A DNA stretch of 64,000 bases from Schizophyllum amplum (Eukaryota; Basidiomycota; Agaricomycetes; Agaricales; Schizophyllaceae), in contig VDMD01000002.1 of NCBI GenBank assembly GCA_007026445.1, forward strand, positions 434,001 through 498,000. The letters run 5' to 3'. Position 1 is the first letter of the stretch. Each line of letters begins with the position of its first letter. Positions 1-9,891 of the stretch are shown here, piece after piece. Made by a program: the position numbers and the translations under genes. The notes under the pieces are model-generated. The model was not told the DNA's origin, did no database searches, and was given only the letters and a program-made list of their open reading frames with translations.

Positions 1-10
1 TGCATCCGCG

Positions 11-22
11 CCCCCCCCCCCC
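11..22. repeat. poly-C tract, 12 C
   Basis: An uninterrupted run of 12 C followed by GGGGCCCC close to the left edge. A second, longer C run lies at 2279-2295. Homopolymers of this length are prone to sequencing or assembly length errors. No function is inferred. Confidence 0.8.
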
Positions 23-106
23 GGGGCCCCAGCTGCTCCCAGGTCGTCCACGCCGTGCCATGCGCGGCGGCGCTGCCCTCGCCGCCGGTTCCAGTGCCCA
101 CCCTCG

Positions 107-480
107 ATGACGTCCCAAGATCTGTTCCCCGCTCAGGTCCTCCGCTACGGACGACTCAGCTTACATCACGCGGCCGCTGTTCCTGCTGTTGGATCATGCC
201 CAGTGACGAGCGTTCCTCTCATCGATTACATACTGATTTGGGACTGGAAAATCCTCTCGGTCGCTTTTGCTGTTCCCTCGACTGGCGCTGCTCCTTGTCC
301 AATGTGCTGCGTACCTCAGACCTATCGCGCGCCTTGTCATTACCCACCGGAATGCCTATTAATTGCTAGCTGCTCTGCGCCGTACCTGTTGTCGTCCGCG
401 GCGTCGCCGTTGTCGCTCCCCTTGTCACCTCCGGCTATGGCAAGGCCCGGGATATATCATCTGCAGCAACGAACTCGCCA
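107..480 (+). pseudogene. probable relic of a DUF6533-type fungal membrane protein
   Basis: Conceptual translation gives pieces that resemble the N-terminal part of the DUF6533 family of basidiomycete multi-pass membrane proteins (known mainly by the motif around LEIDYIW..DWK). Frame 2 carries VLRYGRLS (from about 134) and LIDYILIWDWKILSVAF (about 219-272). Frame 1 then carries RLALLLVQCAAYLRPIARL (about 278-335), and frame 2 resumes with CLLIASCSA (about 354). The frame switches occur without plausible intron signals, so this looks like a decayed copy rather than an active gene. The resemblance is from memory of the family and could be coincidental. No downstream part of the family could be joined. 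Confidence 0.35.
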
Positions 481-659
481 TCGAGTCCCCGCAGTCGTCG
501 TTTACGTGCGCTTTCTTCGCCACAAGGTGCCAGAACTTGAACTGTTCGGAAATGCTTCAAAGTACCGCCCTGTTCGTCCCGACTCCCATGTCTGTCCCAC
601 GCCCATCCGAAAATACGCATTGGTGTCGGGGAACAGTATGGAGGTGAGACGATGGCCAA

Positions 660-1864
660 GGGCACTTGAGGCGCGGCCGCTGGTTCTTACTTGTACGTTC
701 TTGTAAGCGTCCAACTGTCTCTTACTTCTCAGCCTACTTGTGTGCATCCTCTGCCGACACCAGCGTTTCTCAGCACAAATGCCACGTCTATTTACCGCAG
801 GAAGGCTGAACTTGGTCACATTTTCCCAACATTGCACGCGCCAAACCGCGTCTTCCTTCAATCTTCCTTCTCTCGATTACGTCTGCACCTAGCGCACCTC
901 TCACGGCAGCTCACGGCCCCGAGTGGTTCTGGGCAAGTTCTGGGCGTAAAATATGCCCCGATACGGCACCTGTGAGCCGCGACGCAGCTTTGCAAAGCTC
1001 GCGTTGGTATCTGCTCTTCCGCTTGGGTCTTAGCGAGAGTGCAGGCGTTCTCAAGGCAGCCTTGCGTATAGCCGATTCAATTTTACTACCCTGTGTATGG
1101 CTGCTTGCGAGCGCGTGCCTGCGTGGGAGAATCTTTGAAATCAATCAAGATCCCATGCATGTTGAACGTTGAAGCTGAAGTTCCACCGGTCCATGTTCAG
1201 CCCACGTTCAGCCGGTGCCTTTGGGTCTTTGGACAGGGTCTGAAAGTACTGCAAAGACGCTTGTGGAGTACTAAGGGTCACTATGTGTATTTTATGAATG
1301 GGCAGGCGATTGAATTACGTCCCTGTTCAAGTTCGATGGTCGCCTACAACGAGCAAGAAATCGGGCCTCCGGGACTTGCCGTTTGACTGCCGCAAAGGTG
1401 ATCAGATCGGTGGCGGTACATGCGATCTATGAAGTTGATGACGCACCACCGGCCCCACGGCCCACCCCGCACGTGTTCAAGATCAACGATTCCTTTCCGA
1501 TCGCGTTCCTCTCTTCCTTATCTTGTCTTCGGAAGCAGTCACTTCTCTCCTGGGGATATGTCAGGAGTCGACTCAGGGATATGTTGCCGAGTTTCTACTC
1601 ATGTTTTTTCGGAAGTACAACATAACTCGTTTTGGCGCAAGGCATGTGCATGAAGAGCACTACTGCAACAGTTGTACACGAGAGCACTGCGCCGTGCGGC
1701 CTTGTACACACCGGAGGCGCGAAAACTCGCCCCGTCGGAGGCCGCATATTTTGGGTCCGCTGAAGATGGGAGCCATTTCCAAATCTCTCCGCCCGGCGGT
1801 GATGGATTCATGAACCCACGACCTTGTAAGCGGCCTGGGCTCCCTTTAATACTTCATTGGAATC
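660..1864. other. no gene recognised
   Basis: About 1.2 kb with only short open frames and no family motif seen. It holds one copy of a GTTGAACGTTGAA element at 1161-1173 that is similar to sequences near 26995 and 34801. Near 1795-1835 the minus strand contains GGGTTCATGAATCC, which looks like a tRNA T-arm but does not fold as a tRNA. The 3' end of the stretch should hold the promoter of the prenyltransferase-like gene that follows. Confidence 0.5.
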
Positions 1865-3154
1865 ATGCCGCCCCTCTGGCTTCTCCGCGATCCCCTACCC
1901 CTCCCCTCCAGCCTCTTCCACTCCATGGTTGTCCGTCTCGCCCATGCAGCACCCGCAGCTGCACGGGGCGCGGTGGCCACCCTTCTACAAAGCTTATACA
2001 CGGGTTTCCTCTTCAGCCGGTCGGACATCGTCCCCATCCTTGGCCCAGCGGTACGTCTCGGGTAACTCCCTTCCAGGCCGCTGCTCATCACGTCGCGCAG
2101 CTCTCCATGAGCCTTGTTCTCGCCGGACCGACCGATTTCACTTCGTTTATGACAGGCTTGATCTGGACTGAGCTACACCTTATGGCCTTTGAGGTGCGCA
2201 TCCTATCTCGTGTTATGTCCTTCGGTGCAGTAACATATCGTCCCACAGACGAAGAATCAAGTGAGCCAACTGCTAGCACCCCCCCCCCCCCCCCCTCGAA
2301 AACCCACTGACTGGGTACAGATCGTTGGACTCGACGAAGACAAGCTCGCGAAACCCCACCGTCCCATCCCCTCCGGTCGCATCAGTCCGGAGTCCACGCA
2401 GATCCTCTATGTTTGCCTCGTACTCGCATCCTTCATCATGAGCGCACGTCTTGGTCTTCTCACTCCGAGCGTCATCTACTTCGTCGCGATCGTCGCGTAC
2501 AACGAGTGTAGCCTCGCGCGCCATTGGTTCTTCAAGTCTGTCCTGTCCGCCATCGGCTATGTGTGCTATAGCTGGGGCATGTCGGTCTGCTTTGGTGAGT
2601 CCGGCTTCGCCGGTGATACTCGGGACCGTCTGACAAGCGCCCGCAGACCACGGGCGTCCCCTCTCCTCGTTGTCGATGATGGCACTGGTGATGACCGGAA
2701 CGATCTTCGCAACTACTGTCAGTGCACTCCATCTATCTATGTCACTCATGCTCAATTCGCTCTGTTCTGCGTAGGGTCAAGCCCAGGACTTCCGCGACCG
2801 CGAAGGCGACGCAGCCATAGGGCGCAAAACTCTTGCGATACTCCTTCCCCAGGCCGTCGGCCGCTGGTCCCTCGCCGCTCTACTCTTCGTGTGGACGTCA
2901 GTGCTCGTGTGGTTCTGGGTGCCGCCCATGGCGTTCAGCCTCATGCTCTTTGCCCTCGCCGCAACCGCAACATGCGTCTTCGTCACCGACTACTCGCAGG
3001 AGTCAGATCGACGCGCATACTGGTGGTACAACGTAAATACAATGCTCTCTCGTCGTCGTCGACGCCGTTCGCTCACATTCCCTTTCCTCAGATGTGGCTC
3101 ATCTCCTGCCATGCGCTTCCCCTCTTCCATCGATTACGGGGCCTTGCTCTGTAA
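1865..3154 (+). CDS. UbiA-family prenyltransferase-like membrane protein, 7 exons, possible frameshift
   Basis: Exons: 1865-2050, 2077-2193, 2249-2260, 2321-2594, 2647-2717, 2775-3032, 3092-3154, about 326 residues. Family landmarks of the fungal UbiA-like group are visible in order: FSRSDIVPILGPA near the N-terminus, NQIVGLDEDKLAKPHRPIPS across two junctions (the Asp-rich, substrate-diphosphate and magnesium-binding loop), TGTIFATT, then AQDFRDREGD (second Asp-rich loop), followed by hydrophobic segments LAALLFVWTSVLVWFW and FALAATATCVFV. UbiA proteins transfer isoprenoid chains to aromatic acceptors in membranes; the acceptor here is unknown. The first junction is odd: it needs a 26-nt intron (2051-2076) or it is a frameshift. 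Exon 3 is only 12 nt. The intron 2261-2320 holds a 17-C run. The start ATG is the first in frame with FSRSDI; an upstream exon is possible. Confidence 0.7.
2279..2295. repeat. poly-C tract, 17 C, inside an intron
   Basis: Seventeen consecutive C between the GTGAGC donor (2261) and the CACTGACTG branch-like site plus ACAG acceptor (2320) of the prenyltransferase-like gene. The tract occupies the middle of a 60-nt intron, so its length can vary without changing the protein. Confidence 0.85.
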
Positions 3155-4356
3155 ATGCCGCCCTTCCGTCCTAGGGCCCAAAACACCCTACCGCATCCGG
3201 ACAGTCGCTGCTTTAATCTGGATCTAATTTAATTCTCGATGTGCACGCATATTTTCTCGCACTGGGACCACCGCTCGTTACTTCGCCTCCTTTCCGCGTG
3301 TACCTACCTCAACCCTACCCTCCCCCTCTTCCGTGGCCGTCCTACGCTTTGCTCGGCCATTCCTGTGGGTGCCACCTTCTATCTGTACCCCATATTCGGA
3401 TAGTTTGTTGTGTATCTACCTCTCCTGCATAAGTCACGATTGCTGTATACTGGTGTATCTCTTACGACATATCTCGCTACATTACTACCGAGTGCTACAT
3501 TACCACGAGTCATGCTTACTCTTAGGGCTCGATGCCATTATTGCGCGCTGGAAGGTTGAGGCTACGGCAGCAAGTAATGGGGGCCATTAATCGTGAGTGA
3601 TCACTCGTTGTCGACGAGATCTATGAGAGGTCCAGGTGTGGACAACAACTCTTGTATGTGTCCAATGACAGAATACGACCATAGCTCAGCCATAGCTACT
3701 GTACTGTTTCGACCGGGTGTTCGCTGGGTGTGATGCGTGACGGTCTGAATCTCACCATCTCCCAGTTCACGGCTCCAGGCCGGCACTCAGTACCTAGTAC
3801 TCTGCGTGTTATGTCAGTGTCCAAGCTCGACGTCGTGACGAATCACATTGACATAGCGGCGGTACGAACACCAACGTATTATGTATGTGTCCTCGTCAGC
3901 GTATCTCCCGACCGGAAGAGACCTTCAGTCGTTCATTATTGACAGGTTATGTCCAGCGTGATCCATCCTTGAATCGGCGGTCAGATGCACGAAGAGGACA
4001 GTGAAAGCCGCAAGAGAGCGCTACCTTGGGCGGATCAAACAGATTGGACACTTGGAGCTCTCGTTTCGTACTTCAAGCTTCAAGCTAAGCTTCAGGCCCT
4101 TCTGGTGACTTCTGTACACCGAAACGCACAATGGTGCTGCGCTGGTGATGAGAATATGAGGGAAAGGTTGCTTGATCAGCAGAATAAACCGAAGTACTAT
4201 CCATGATAGAAGTTGACAACAATACAAGTACAAGCAAAGGCAAGTAAACGTAGCAAACTACGCGAGCATCAGCATGATAATGGTCGTTACTGGTTCCAAC
4301 AAGCCACGGGATATATAAAAGCAGAGACATGAAAAGGTATAGTGTCGCATGCCGCA
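3155..4356. other. intergenic, no gene recognised
   Basis: Convergent gap between the prenyltransferase-like gene (plus) and the stomatin gene (minus). Only short frames with biased or stop-rich codons are present and no motif is seen. A TATATAAAAG string at about 4312-4321 lies just beyond the 3' end of the stomatin gene. Read on the minus strand it contains TATATA, a common fungal polyadenylation efficiency element, and this is a likelier role than a promoter. Confidence 0.5.
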
Positions 4357-5801
4357 TTATACTTCAGACATGCTGTTGAGCAGGCCGGCGCGGCTAACCG
4401 CGCCTACGCCACCCTGGCTATCGCCGGGCGCGGATTCGCCGCTCTGCGACTGCACGAAACCGGAGCCGGATTGCATTTGACCGACGACGTCGCTTTGCAG
4501 CTGCATGGGCACGAATACGACCTTGCTGTTCGCCGAGCGTGCCATTTGTTGCACTGTACAGTGCGTCAGCATCTTGGCCTCTAGCGTAGATCAAAGCACA
4601 ATACTCACAGGCTTCGAGCTGGCGAATCTGCATAGCAGCGGGCGACGCGAGAATATCCGCAGCCTGGCGCATGAGCCGCGCCGAGTCGACCTCGGCCCGT
4701 GCAGCGATAACTTTGCTCTCTCCCAAGCGCTTCTGCTGCGCGGCAGACGACAAGCTGGCCGAGACCTCGGGGGAGAAGATGATGTCCTTGATGAGGATAC
4801 CCTCGATAGAGACACCCCACTTGTCCGCGACGTCGCCGACGATTTCCGCGATCTCGAAAGCGATGGCCTCACGCTCGGTGACGACGGACTGCACGGCGCG
4901 TGCGCCGACGACGTGGCGAAGTGTCGTCTGAGCGCGCTCAGTGAGCGCTTGGCGGAGGTCGGTGATACCGAACGCGGCACGGTAAGGGTTGGTAATTTGG
5001 AAGTAAATTACCGAGTCGCTAAATGGGCGTCAATACGGGCGCTTAACGCTTTAGGGCACGACGTACATCTCAACGTTGACATTGTCGCGTGTACTGGAGG
5101 TGCATCAGCGAGAAAACCGAGGTGATAGAGGCGGGAATACGCACATTACGGACTGCCTGCCAATGGGACTGATCTGAATCTTGACGTCGACGATCTTCAC
5201 GTTCTCGGTGCACACGTTCAGCTGTACGAGACCAGGGTCCACGGACTTGTAGAACTGGCCGAAGCGTGTGACGAGACCAACAGAGCCTGTGAATAGCATG
5301 AGCGTGAGAGGGACGATGGGGGGCTAGAGTGCCAGCGCACCTTGTTGGATCTCCTTGAAGGGGTTGGGGCAAGGGCAGCAGGGGATCGCGCCGAGGAAGC
5401 CAACGACGCTGCCGACGCAGTTGATCATGGAGCCGTAGAAACCATGCTCGACCTAGCGTAGGGGGGAGGGGGAAAGTTTAACGTTGCGATACGTCTGGAA
5501 GAAAAGGATCACACACCTCGCCCACACCCAAGTCCTGCGCGTATGACGGTTGCATCTCCGACCGCTTCAAGGGCTGGACGTTGATCAGGTGCGTTCGGCG
5601 CGCCTCTCCCTGCATGGAGGTCCGCGGAGGTGCATCATCCGTGACTATGGGGGAGGTCAGTGCTAGGTCCCCCGCGTTGCCATCGCTCAGAGACTGACCA
5701 TTGGGGGCGGCGTGGTCGACAACGTTGCCGCTGCTGGAGTCAGCCGAAGAAGTGCGACGGTCCTTGCGGTCGACTGAGGACATGATGATGGTAGAGAACA
5801 A
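4357..5801 (-). CDS. stomatin-like SPFH/Band-7 protein
   Basis: Reading the minus strand gives an N-terminal Ser-rich segment, then FYGSMINCVGSVVGFLGAIP with a Cys/Pro-rich CCPCPNPF (a short membrane-associated hairpin as in stomatins), then the SPFH domain: GLVTRFGQFYKSVDPG, VDVKIQISPIGRQSV, TRDNVNVEIDSVIYFQ, ITNPYRAAFGITDLRQAL, TLRHVVGARAVQSVVTERE, EIVGDVADKWGVSIEGI, and a coiled stretch RQLEALQQMARSANSK. Frame continues across at least five GT-AG introns, for example 4554-4608. Stomatins are monotopic scaffold proteins of plasma or mitochondrial membranes that oligomerise and organise transporters; the compartment is not shown here. Either of two close in-frame ATGs (5801, 5783) could start the protein. 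Confidence 0.85.
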
Positions 5802-6501
5802 GCCGCTCGTACCGCGCCCTTATATCTCACGCGGATATACTGAATCACTTTGCTGTGCTGTGCGGGATGTGGACATGAGAACATGATCACATGGTCCTCT
5901 CATCGCTTGCCCCTTTCGATCAACCAACTCGGCGGCTTCCCGTCTCGAGAGCGTCCTTGTGGCCCCCTATAACCTCTCCAAGAGTCTCTGAAAGTCGACG
6001 GTTTTCCAGAGCAATATCTGCAACACGCAGTCCAAATCACAGTTCGATATTGTTGACAGACTTTGCCGTAGACGATAATCATTCGTTGGCTTGGCTCGTT
6101 CAACCGTTAACGATCTGCCAAAGGTGTGCAGGCCTTGTGCCGCGCCCGTGCGGCTCGGGACCTGGTCGGGACTCGGGACGTGCTCGGGACGCATCGCGCG
6201 TGTCACCTGGCATTTAGGCGCTGGCACCCCGTGTTTTTGGAGCTCAACAGCTTTTGGACCAATTGAACGCACGACCAGATGACACCTCCCTAGTCATCCA
6301 TTGCATCGCCTCGATGGGGAAAAATATATTCCTAGTTGAATACACACCTTTCGTCCCCTCTGCTCGTGTGGAGAGGAAAATTCTCGTCTCGGCCGCAACA
6401 AACCGTTGGCCCACCGAAGCGTGATAGGGAAGCATAGCCATTCAACAGCATGAAAAGTGGGCGCTGAAGGACAAGAATGCCGATAAGTAAGGCCTTCCAT
6501 C
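5802..6501. other. intergenic between stomatin and EVE genes
   Basis: Holds the stomatin promoter (towards 5802 on the minus strand) and the 3' flank of the EVE gene. No further gene seen. GGGACCTGGTCGGGACTCGGGACG near 6158-6181 is a short direct repeat of CGGGAC units. Confidence 0.5.
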
Positions 6502-7880
6502 TTAGGCCTTGGTGGTCTTCCTCCTTGAAGACCGTCGTAGTGAGCTTTCGTCGATTGGTTCGTCGTCGGCCTTTCGCTTGGTGCCGCCACCCGTCCGCCT
6601 CTTGTCCGCCTCCCTGGCTTCGAAGCCAGCTTCGTCGTCACCCAGGTCCTCGTCGTCGTCCTGTGTCTCGTCGTCGGCTTCAACAACTTTCTTCCTTGAT
6701 GCGTTTCTCGTACTCTTCGTCGCTGAGCCGGCGGCACTGTCCTTTGCAGCGCCTCTCACACTCTCAGCTGCCCTCTTCGCAGGCGCCTTTTTCTTCCCGA
6801 TAGCTTGCTCGTCCCAGCCGCCCTTTTCTGCCAGGTCTCGCATGATGCGCCAGGTGTCCTCCTCGACACGCTGCACGCTTAGCCGGCCGCGTGTAATGAG
6901 CGCCATCCCTGCGTCGAAGAGCATTAGCAATGAAAGAAGCAACATGAGGACGATGGGCGAACATGCCGAAATTTTCGGGAAAGAATGATAAGTGCAGGAA
7001 CTCTACGCACCCTTTATCGCTTCCACGCCCTCCAAGCCTATGTACGGCACCCCCGCTGCGTCAGCGTCCCCTGAAGACGCTATGTTCCGCAGTAGGGCGA
7101 GCGGCACAAGGTGCTTCGCCCGCGCGACAAAGGTGACATCCGGCATGAACCACTTGGGGGAATCCTGCTTCGTTTTCTGTCGAGCTATCTCAGTGTGGTG
7201 ACGATACGGTCGTACAGTCTCTAGTACGACCGACGGTGGATGCGCGCCGCAGCCGGCGAACGAGCTTTGACTTACAGGATCATAGTAAGGGTGCTCGCTG
7301 ACAGTCGTCGTAAGAGTGGAGTTCCCGCGCCAGCTCGAGACTCACGGATCCCATGCAGTGTCTGTGATGTTCGTCGTCAGCGAGCAAACCGCTGCAAAGA
7401 GAAGCACTGACAGTCAGGATATGCCTCCTTGCTTATCTGCAAAGAGCGTCAAAAATCGGCGCTCTGACCCGCGTTCCAAACCACTTACCTCTGCAAATCC
7501 GGCAATCCCTAGGTTGAGCCGTAAGTGTCGTCGCGTACGAAGCTGCAAGCAGAAACCGTCACCCACCGGGATTCTTGCAGTTCGAATGGTAGAAGAGCAC
7601 CTGCAACGGAACGTGAGGTCACAAGTGAGCTCTGACAGCCGTAGCTACTTGCCTGGTCCCCAACTTTCACCTCCCGAAGCAGATTCCTCGCTTCGTAATT
7701 TCGTACACCCTCCCACGGGGACGTCTTGACAGACTCGAAGTCATCCACGCTGAACTATCCAAGTGTTGTTCAGCACATCGTGCGGAATACTGGAGAGTCA
7801 TGAAAGCGGACCTTGACATCTTTGCCCTTGACTATACGCGAGTCGGGCTCCGCTTTCAGGAGCCAGTACTTGGACGTCAT
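6502..7880 (-). CDS. EVE-domain protein (thymocyte nuclear protein 1-like)
   Basis: The start ATG at 7880 opens MTSKYWLLKAEPDSRIVKG, the typical beginning of EVE proteins. Later exons give VDDFESVKTSPWEGVRNYEA, VGDQ|VLFYHSNCKNPG, IAGFAE, EAYPD, TAWDP, EHPYYDP, QDSPKWFMPDVTFVARAK, LVPLALLRNIASS and PYIGLEGVEAIKGMALITR. The C-terminal tail after RLSVQRVEEDTW is basic and Ser/Lys-rich with KKKAPAKR and TKRKADDEP, plausible nuclear signals. About nine exons are needed for a protein of roughly 330 residues. EVE domains are structurally related to YTH domains and are thought to bind modified nucleic acid bases; the ligand here is unknown. One intron (7601-7652) has a GC donor, supported by unbroken motif continuity. 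Confidence 0.88.
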
Positions 7881-8349
7881 GGTGATTGAAGAGACGCGTT
7901 GTTGATGATTGTGTACGCGCATCGTCGGGCCGGTGGTGCGGGCCATCACACGCATTCTTGCCAATCAGAAGACAGCGTTTACTCACGAGCACTGGAAGCC
8001 AGCAGTTGCATGCGCGCCACAGCCCGAGCTCAAGTCCTCGACTGCGCCACTCAGGAAGTAGCAGAGATGCAGTGCTATCAGGCATAGTTTTTCTGTCCCT
8101 CACCGCAAGCGGCACACCAAAGCTGCCCAATGTGCATGACCTTCGGGACAGTCCTCCGGCGAGACGAACTTGATGTCTAGAACGAACGCATACAGAGAGG
8201 TGACGTGAGTGCGATATCACAAGCCTTTGAAGATGACCATGCGCAATGAAGATGTTGAAGAATATATAGAGCGATCGAACTTCTATACGACCAGCAAAAC
8301 CGACCGCACACTGCGGACGACACCGCTGCAAGTGCAAAGCGCGACGCGC
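7881..8349. other. intergenic between EVE gene and NDUFA8 gene
   Basis: Both flanking genes run on the minus strand. The stretch must contain the 3' end of the NDUFA8 transcript and the promoter of the EVE gene. No additional coding frame with recognisable motifs was found. Confidence 0.5.
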
Positions 8350-9044
8350 TTACTTCTGCTGCCGCTTGTGTATCGGGTTCAACTTCTCGTGTATTGGGAC
8401 TTCGCCCTCGGGTGCGCCGGGGATGGTCTTCATCAGACCCTGCGTATGGATGCGTCAGTGCATTTGCATGGTTGGTAAACAGCGCGCCACGCACCAGCTT
8501 CTCGAACATGCATTTGTTCAGCGGGCGCTCGACCTCCCGGCAGCGGTAGTATTCCTAGGATGCGGCTGTTAGCATGAGAAGTAGCGGAAAGTTAGCGACG
8601 CACCTGGTTGTGGTTCTCCAAGCAATCCCAGTGCTTGTTCCATTCCGCGAAACAGTTCTCGCGCATTTTGGAGATCCTGAGCAGAGGAGGGAGCAACTAT
8701 TGAGCCAATGACGCGCAGAAACGGCTTCACAAGCGCACTGACAGGTCCTGGGCACAGCGCGTGACCTTCCGGCCCTCAGCCAGACAGTGCTCTGGTGAAC
8801 GGTCCTCCGCTTTGCAAAGCATGAAGTCCTCTGGCGCACATTCAAAATCCCTTTCGAACCGTGCGCCGCACCAGTGCTCACCGTTGTACTCCTTGCAGTA
8901 GGCCCCGATGAAGAAGGCAGCGCTCTTGAGCGGACCGCTCGTGACGCCGAGCTCCTTCACCTTGGGAATGTGGGCGGGCATGGGTGTCGGGTCATCGAGG
9001 GGCTTGGAGGGCGTCTGGCCCGTGACGACCTGCGGCGACGACAT
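8350..9044 (-). CDS. NDUFA8: NADH:ubiquinone oxidoreductase subunit NDUFA8 (PGIV, 20.8 kDa subunit)
   Basis: Exons join to a protein with MSSPQVVTGQTPSKPLDD at the start, then repeated twin-cysteine motifs: YCKEYNGEHWCGARFERDF, CAPEDFMLCKAEDRSPEHC, RKVTRCAQDL, MRENCFAEWNKHWDCLENHN and EYYRCREVERPLNKCMFEKL, ending GLMKTIPGAPEGEVPIHEKL. The CX9C/CHCH spacing is the hallmark of this accessory subunit, which is imported into the intermembrane space by the Mia40 disulfide relay and sits on the outer face of the complex I membrane arm. Three GT-AG introns (GTCAGT, GTGCGT and GTGCGT donors) keep the frame. The promoter is shared head to head with the gene starting at 9212, 167 bp away. Confidence 0.9.
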
Positions 9045-9211
9045 GGTAGGCAGCGAGCGAGAGCGGTACAGCCGGTGTCGACGACGACGGCGAATAAACG
9101 GGGGCGTCCGCGCCGGAGCCGTGGGAATGTTGTGGTTGTTGTCCGGCGCCTTCGTGGGCTTTGTGGCGCGCTCATTGACGCGTCGCGCGCCTTGTTCTCA
9201 ACGTGCTGGCC
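9045..9211. promoter_or_regulatory. short bidirectional promoter region
   Basis: Only 167 bp separate the start codons of two divergent genes (NDUFA8 on minus, the ubiquitin-fold-like gene on plus). Promoters for both must lie here or within the first introns. No clear TATA box is visible. Confidence 0.55.
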
Positions 9212-9815
9212 ATGGTGCGTCGTTCGCGTACTCTATTCTTCCTCATACGGTGCTCATGGAGACATTTAGCCTCCCAAATTCCCCGCAAAAGTACACCAGC
9301 TGCAAATCAAGACGCATACGCAGACGATCTTCTTGACTTTGGCGCCGAACACGACCGTGGATGATGTCAAACAGAGCGTCCTGGATGCGCTATCCCTCCC
9401 CGTATCCGACCTTGTAACCAATCCCGCAAGTATGGAAGAAGAGGAAGAGGCGCCTCCAACAGTGCAAGACGTGAACGACTTTGTTCTCTGTCGTGAACAG
9501 AAGGGCGACTACGAGACCATTCCTGACGGATCGAAGACTCTGAAGGACTTGAATTTACCTGGATGGGCTGTCCTTTACATCAGGTTCAAAGATCCCAATG
9601 GTACGTGGCTAAAAGGTCACTTCAGAAAGCTACCTAATCATATTGCAGGCGACTTGCTTCCTCTACAATTCACGCGACCCAGCCTGGATGACGAAGAGGA
9701 GGCAACAGAGATCACATACCCCGCCCCTGACGCCGATCGTCCGAATAAGCGGAAAGCGCCTATGGAGGCTGAAGAGGAGAATGTAACGCTGGAGGATATA
9801 GTCGACGCGATATAG
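9212..9815 (+). CDS. small protein with ubiquitin-like N-terminal fold, role unknown
   Basis: The initiator ATG (9212-9214) is inferred to be alone in its exon, followed at once by a 55-nt intron (9215-9269, GTGCGT...TTTAG). The next exon gives PPKFPAKVHQLQIKTHTQTI then FLTLAPNTTVDDVKQSVLDAL, a beta-strand/beta-strand/helix pattern like ubiquitin-like domains. No other in-frame ATG exists between the upstream TAG (9267-9269) and this domain, which supports the split start. A second intron (9601-9648, 48 nt) is in frame, so retaining it would insert 16 residues. The C-terminal part is acidic, includes NKRKAP and ends EEENVTLEDIVDAI. I recognise similar proteins from fungi but know no experimental function. 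Confidence 0.75.
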
Positions 9816-9891
9816 ACGCACACGCCGTCATGCATTGTACGATAGTGTAATTTTGCCTGTACATCGTGCTCAGTGGAGAGGCGCATGTCTA

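Noticed and set aside
1780..1860. Possible tRNA on the minus strand (CTTACAA loop and GGGTTCATGAATCC)
   Set aside because: The presumed anticodon stem does not pair and the T loop lacks the conserved TTCRA pattern; no acceptor stem can be formed.
1865..3154. Core of a meroterpenoid biosynthetic cluster
   Set aside because: Neighbours are housekeeping genes; no polyketide synthase, terpene cyclase or P450 nearby. The aldo/keto reductase is 28 kb away.
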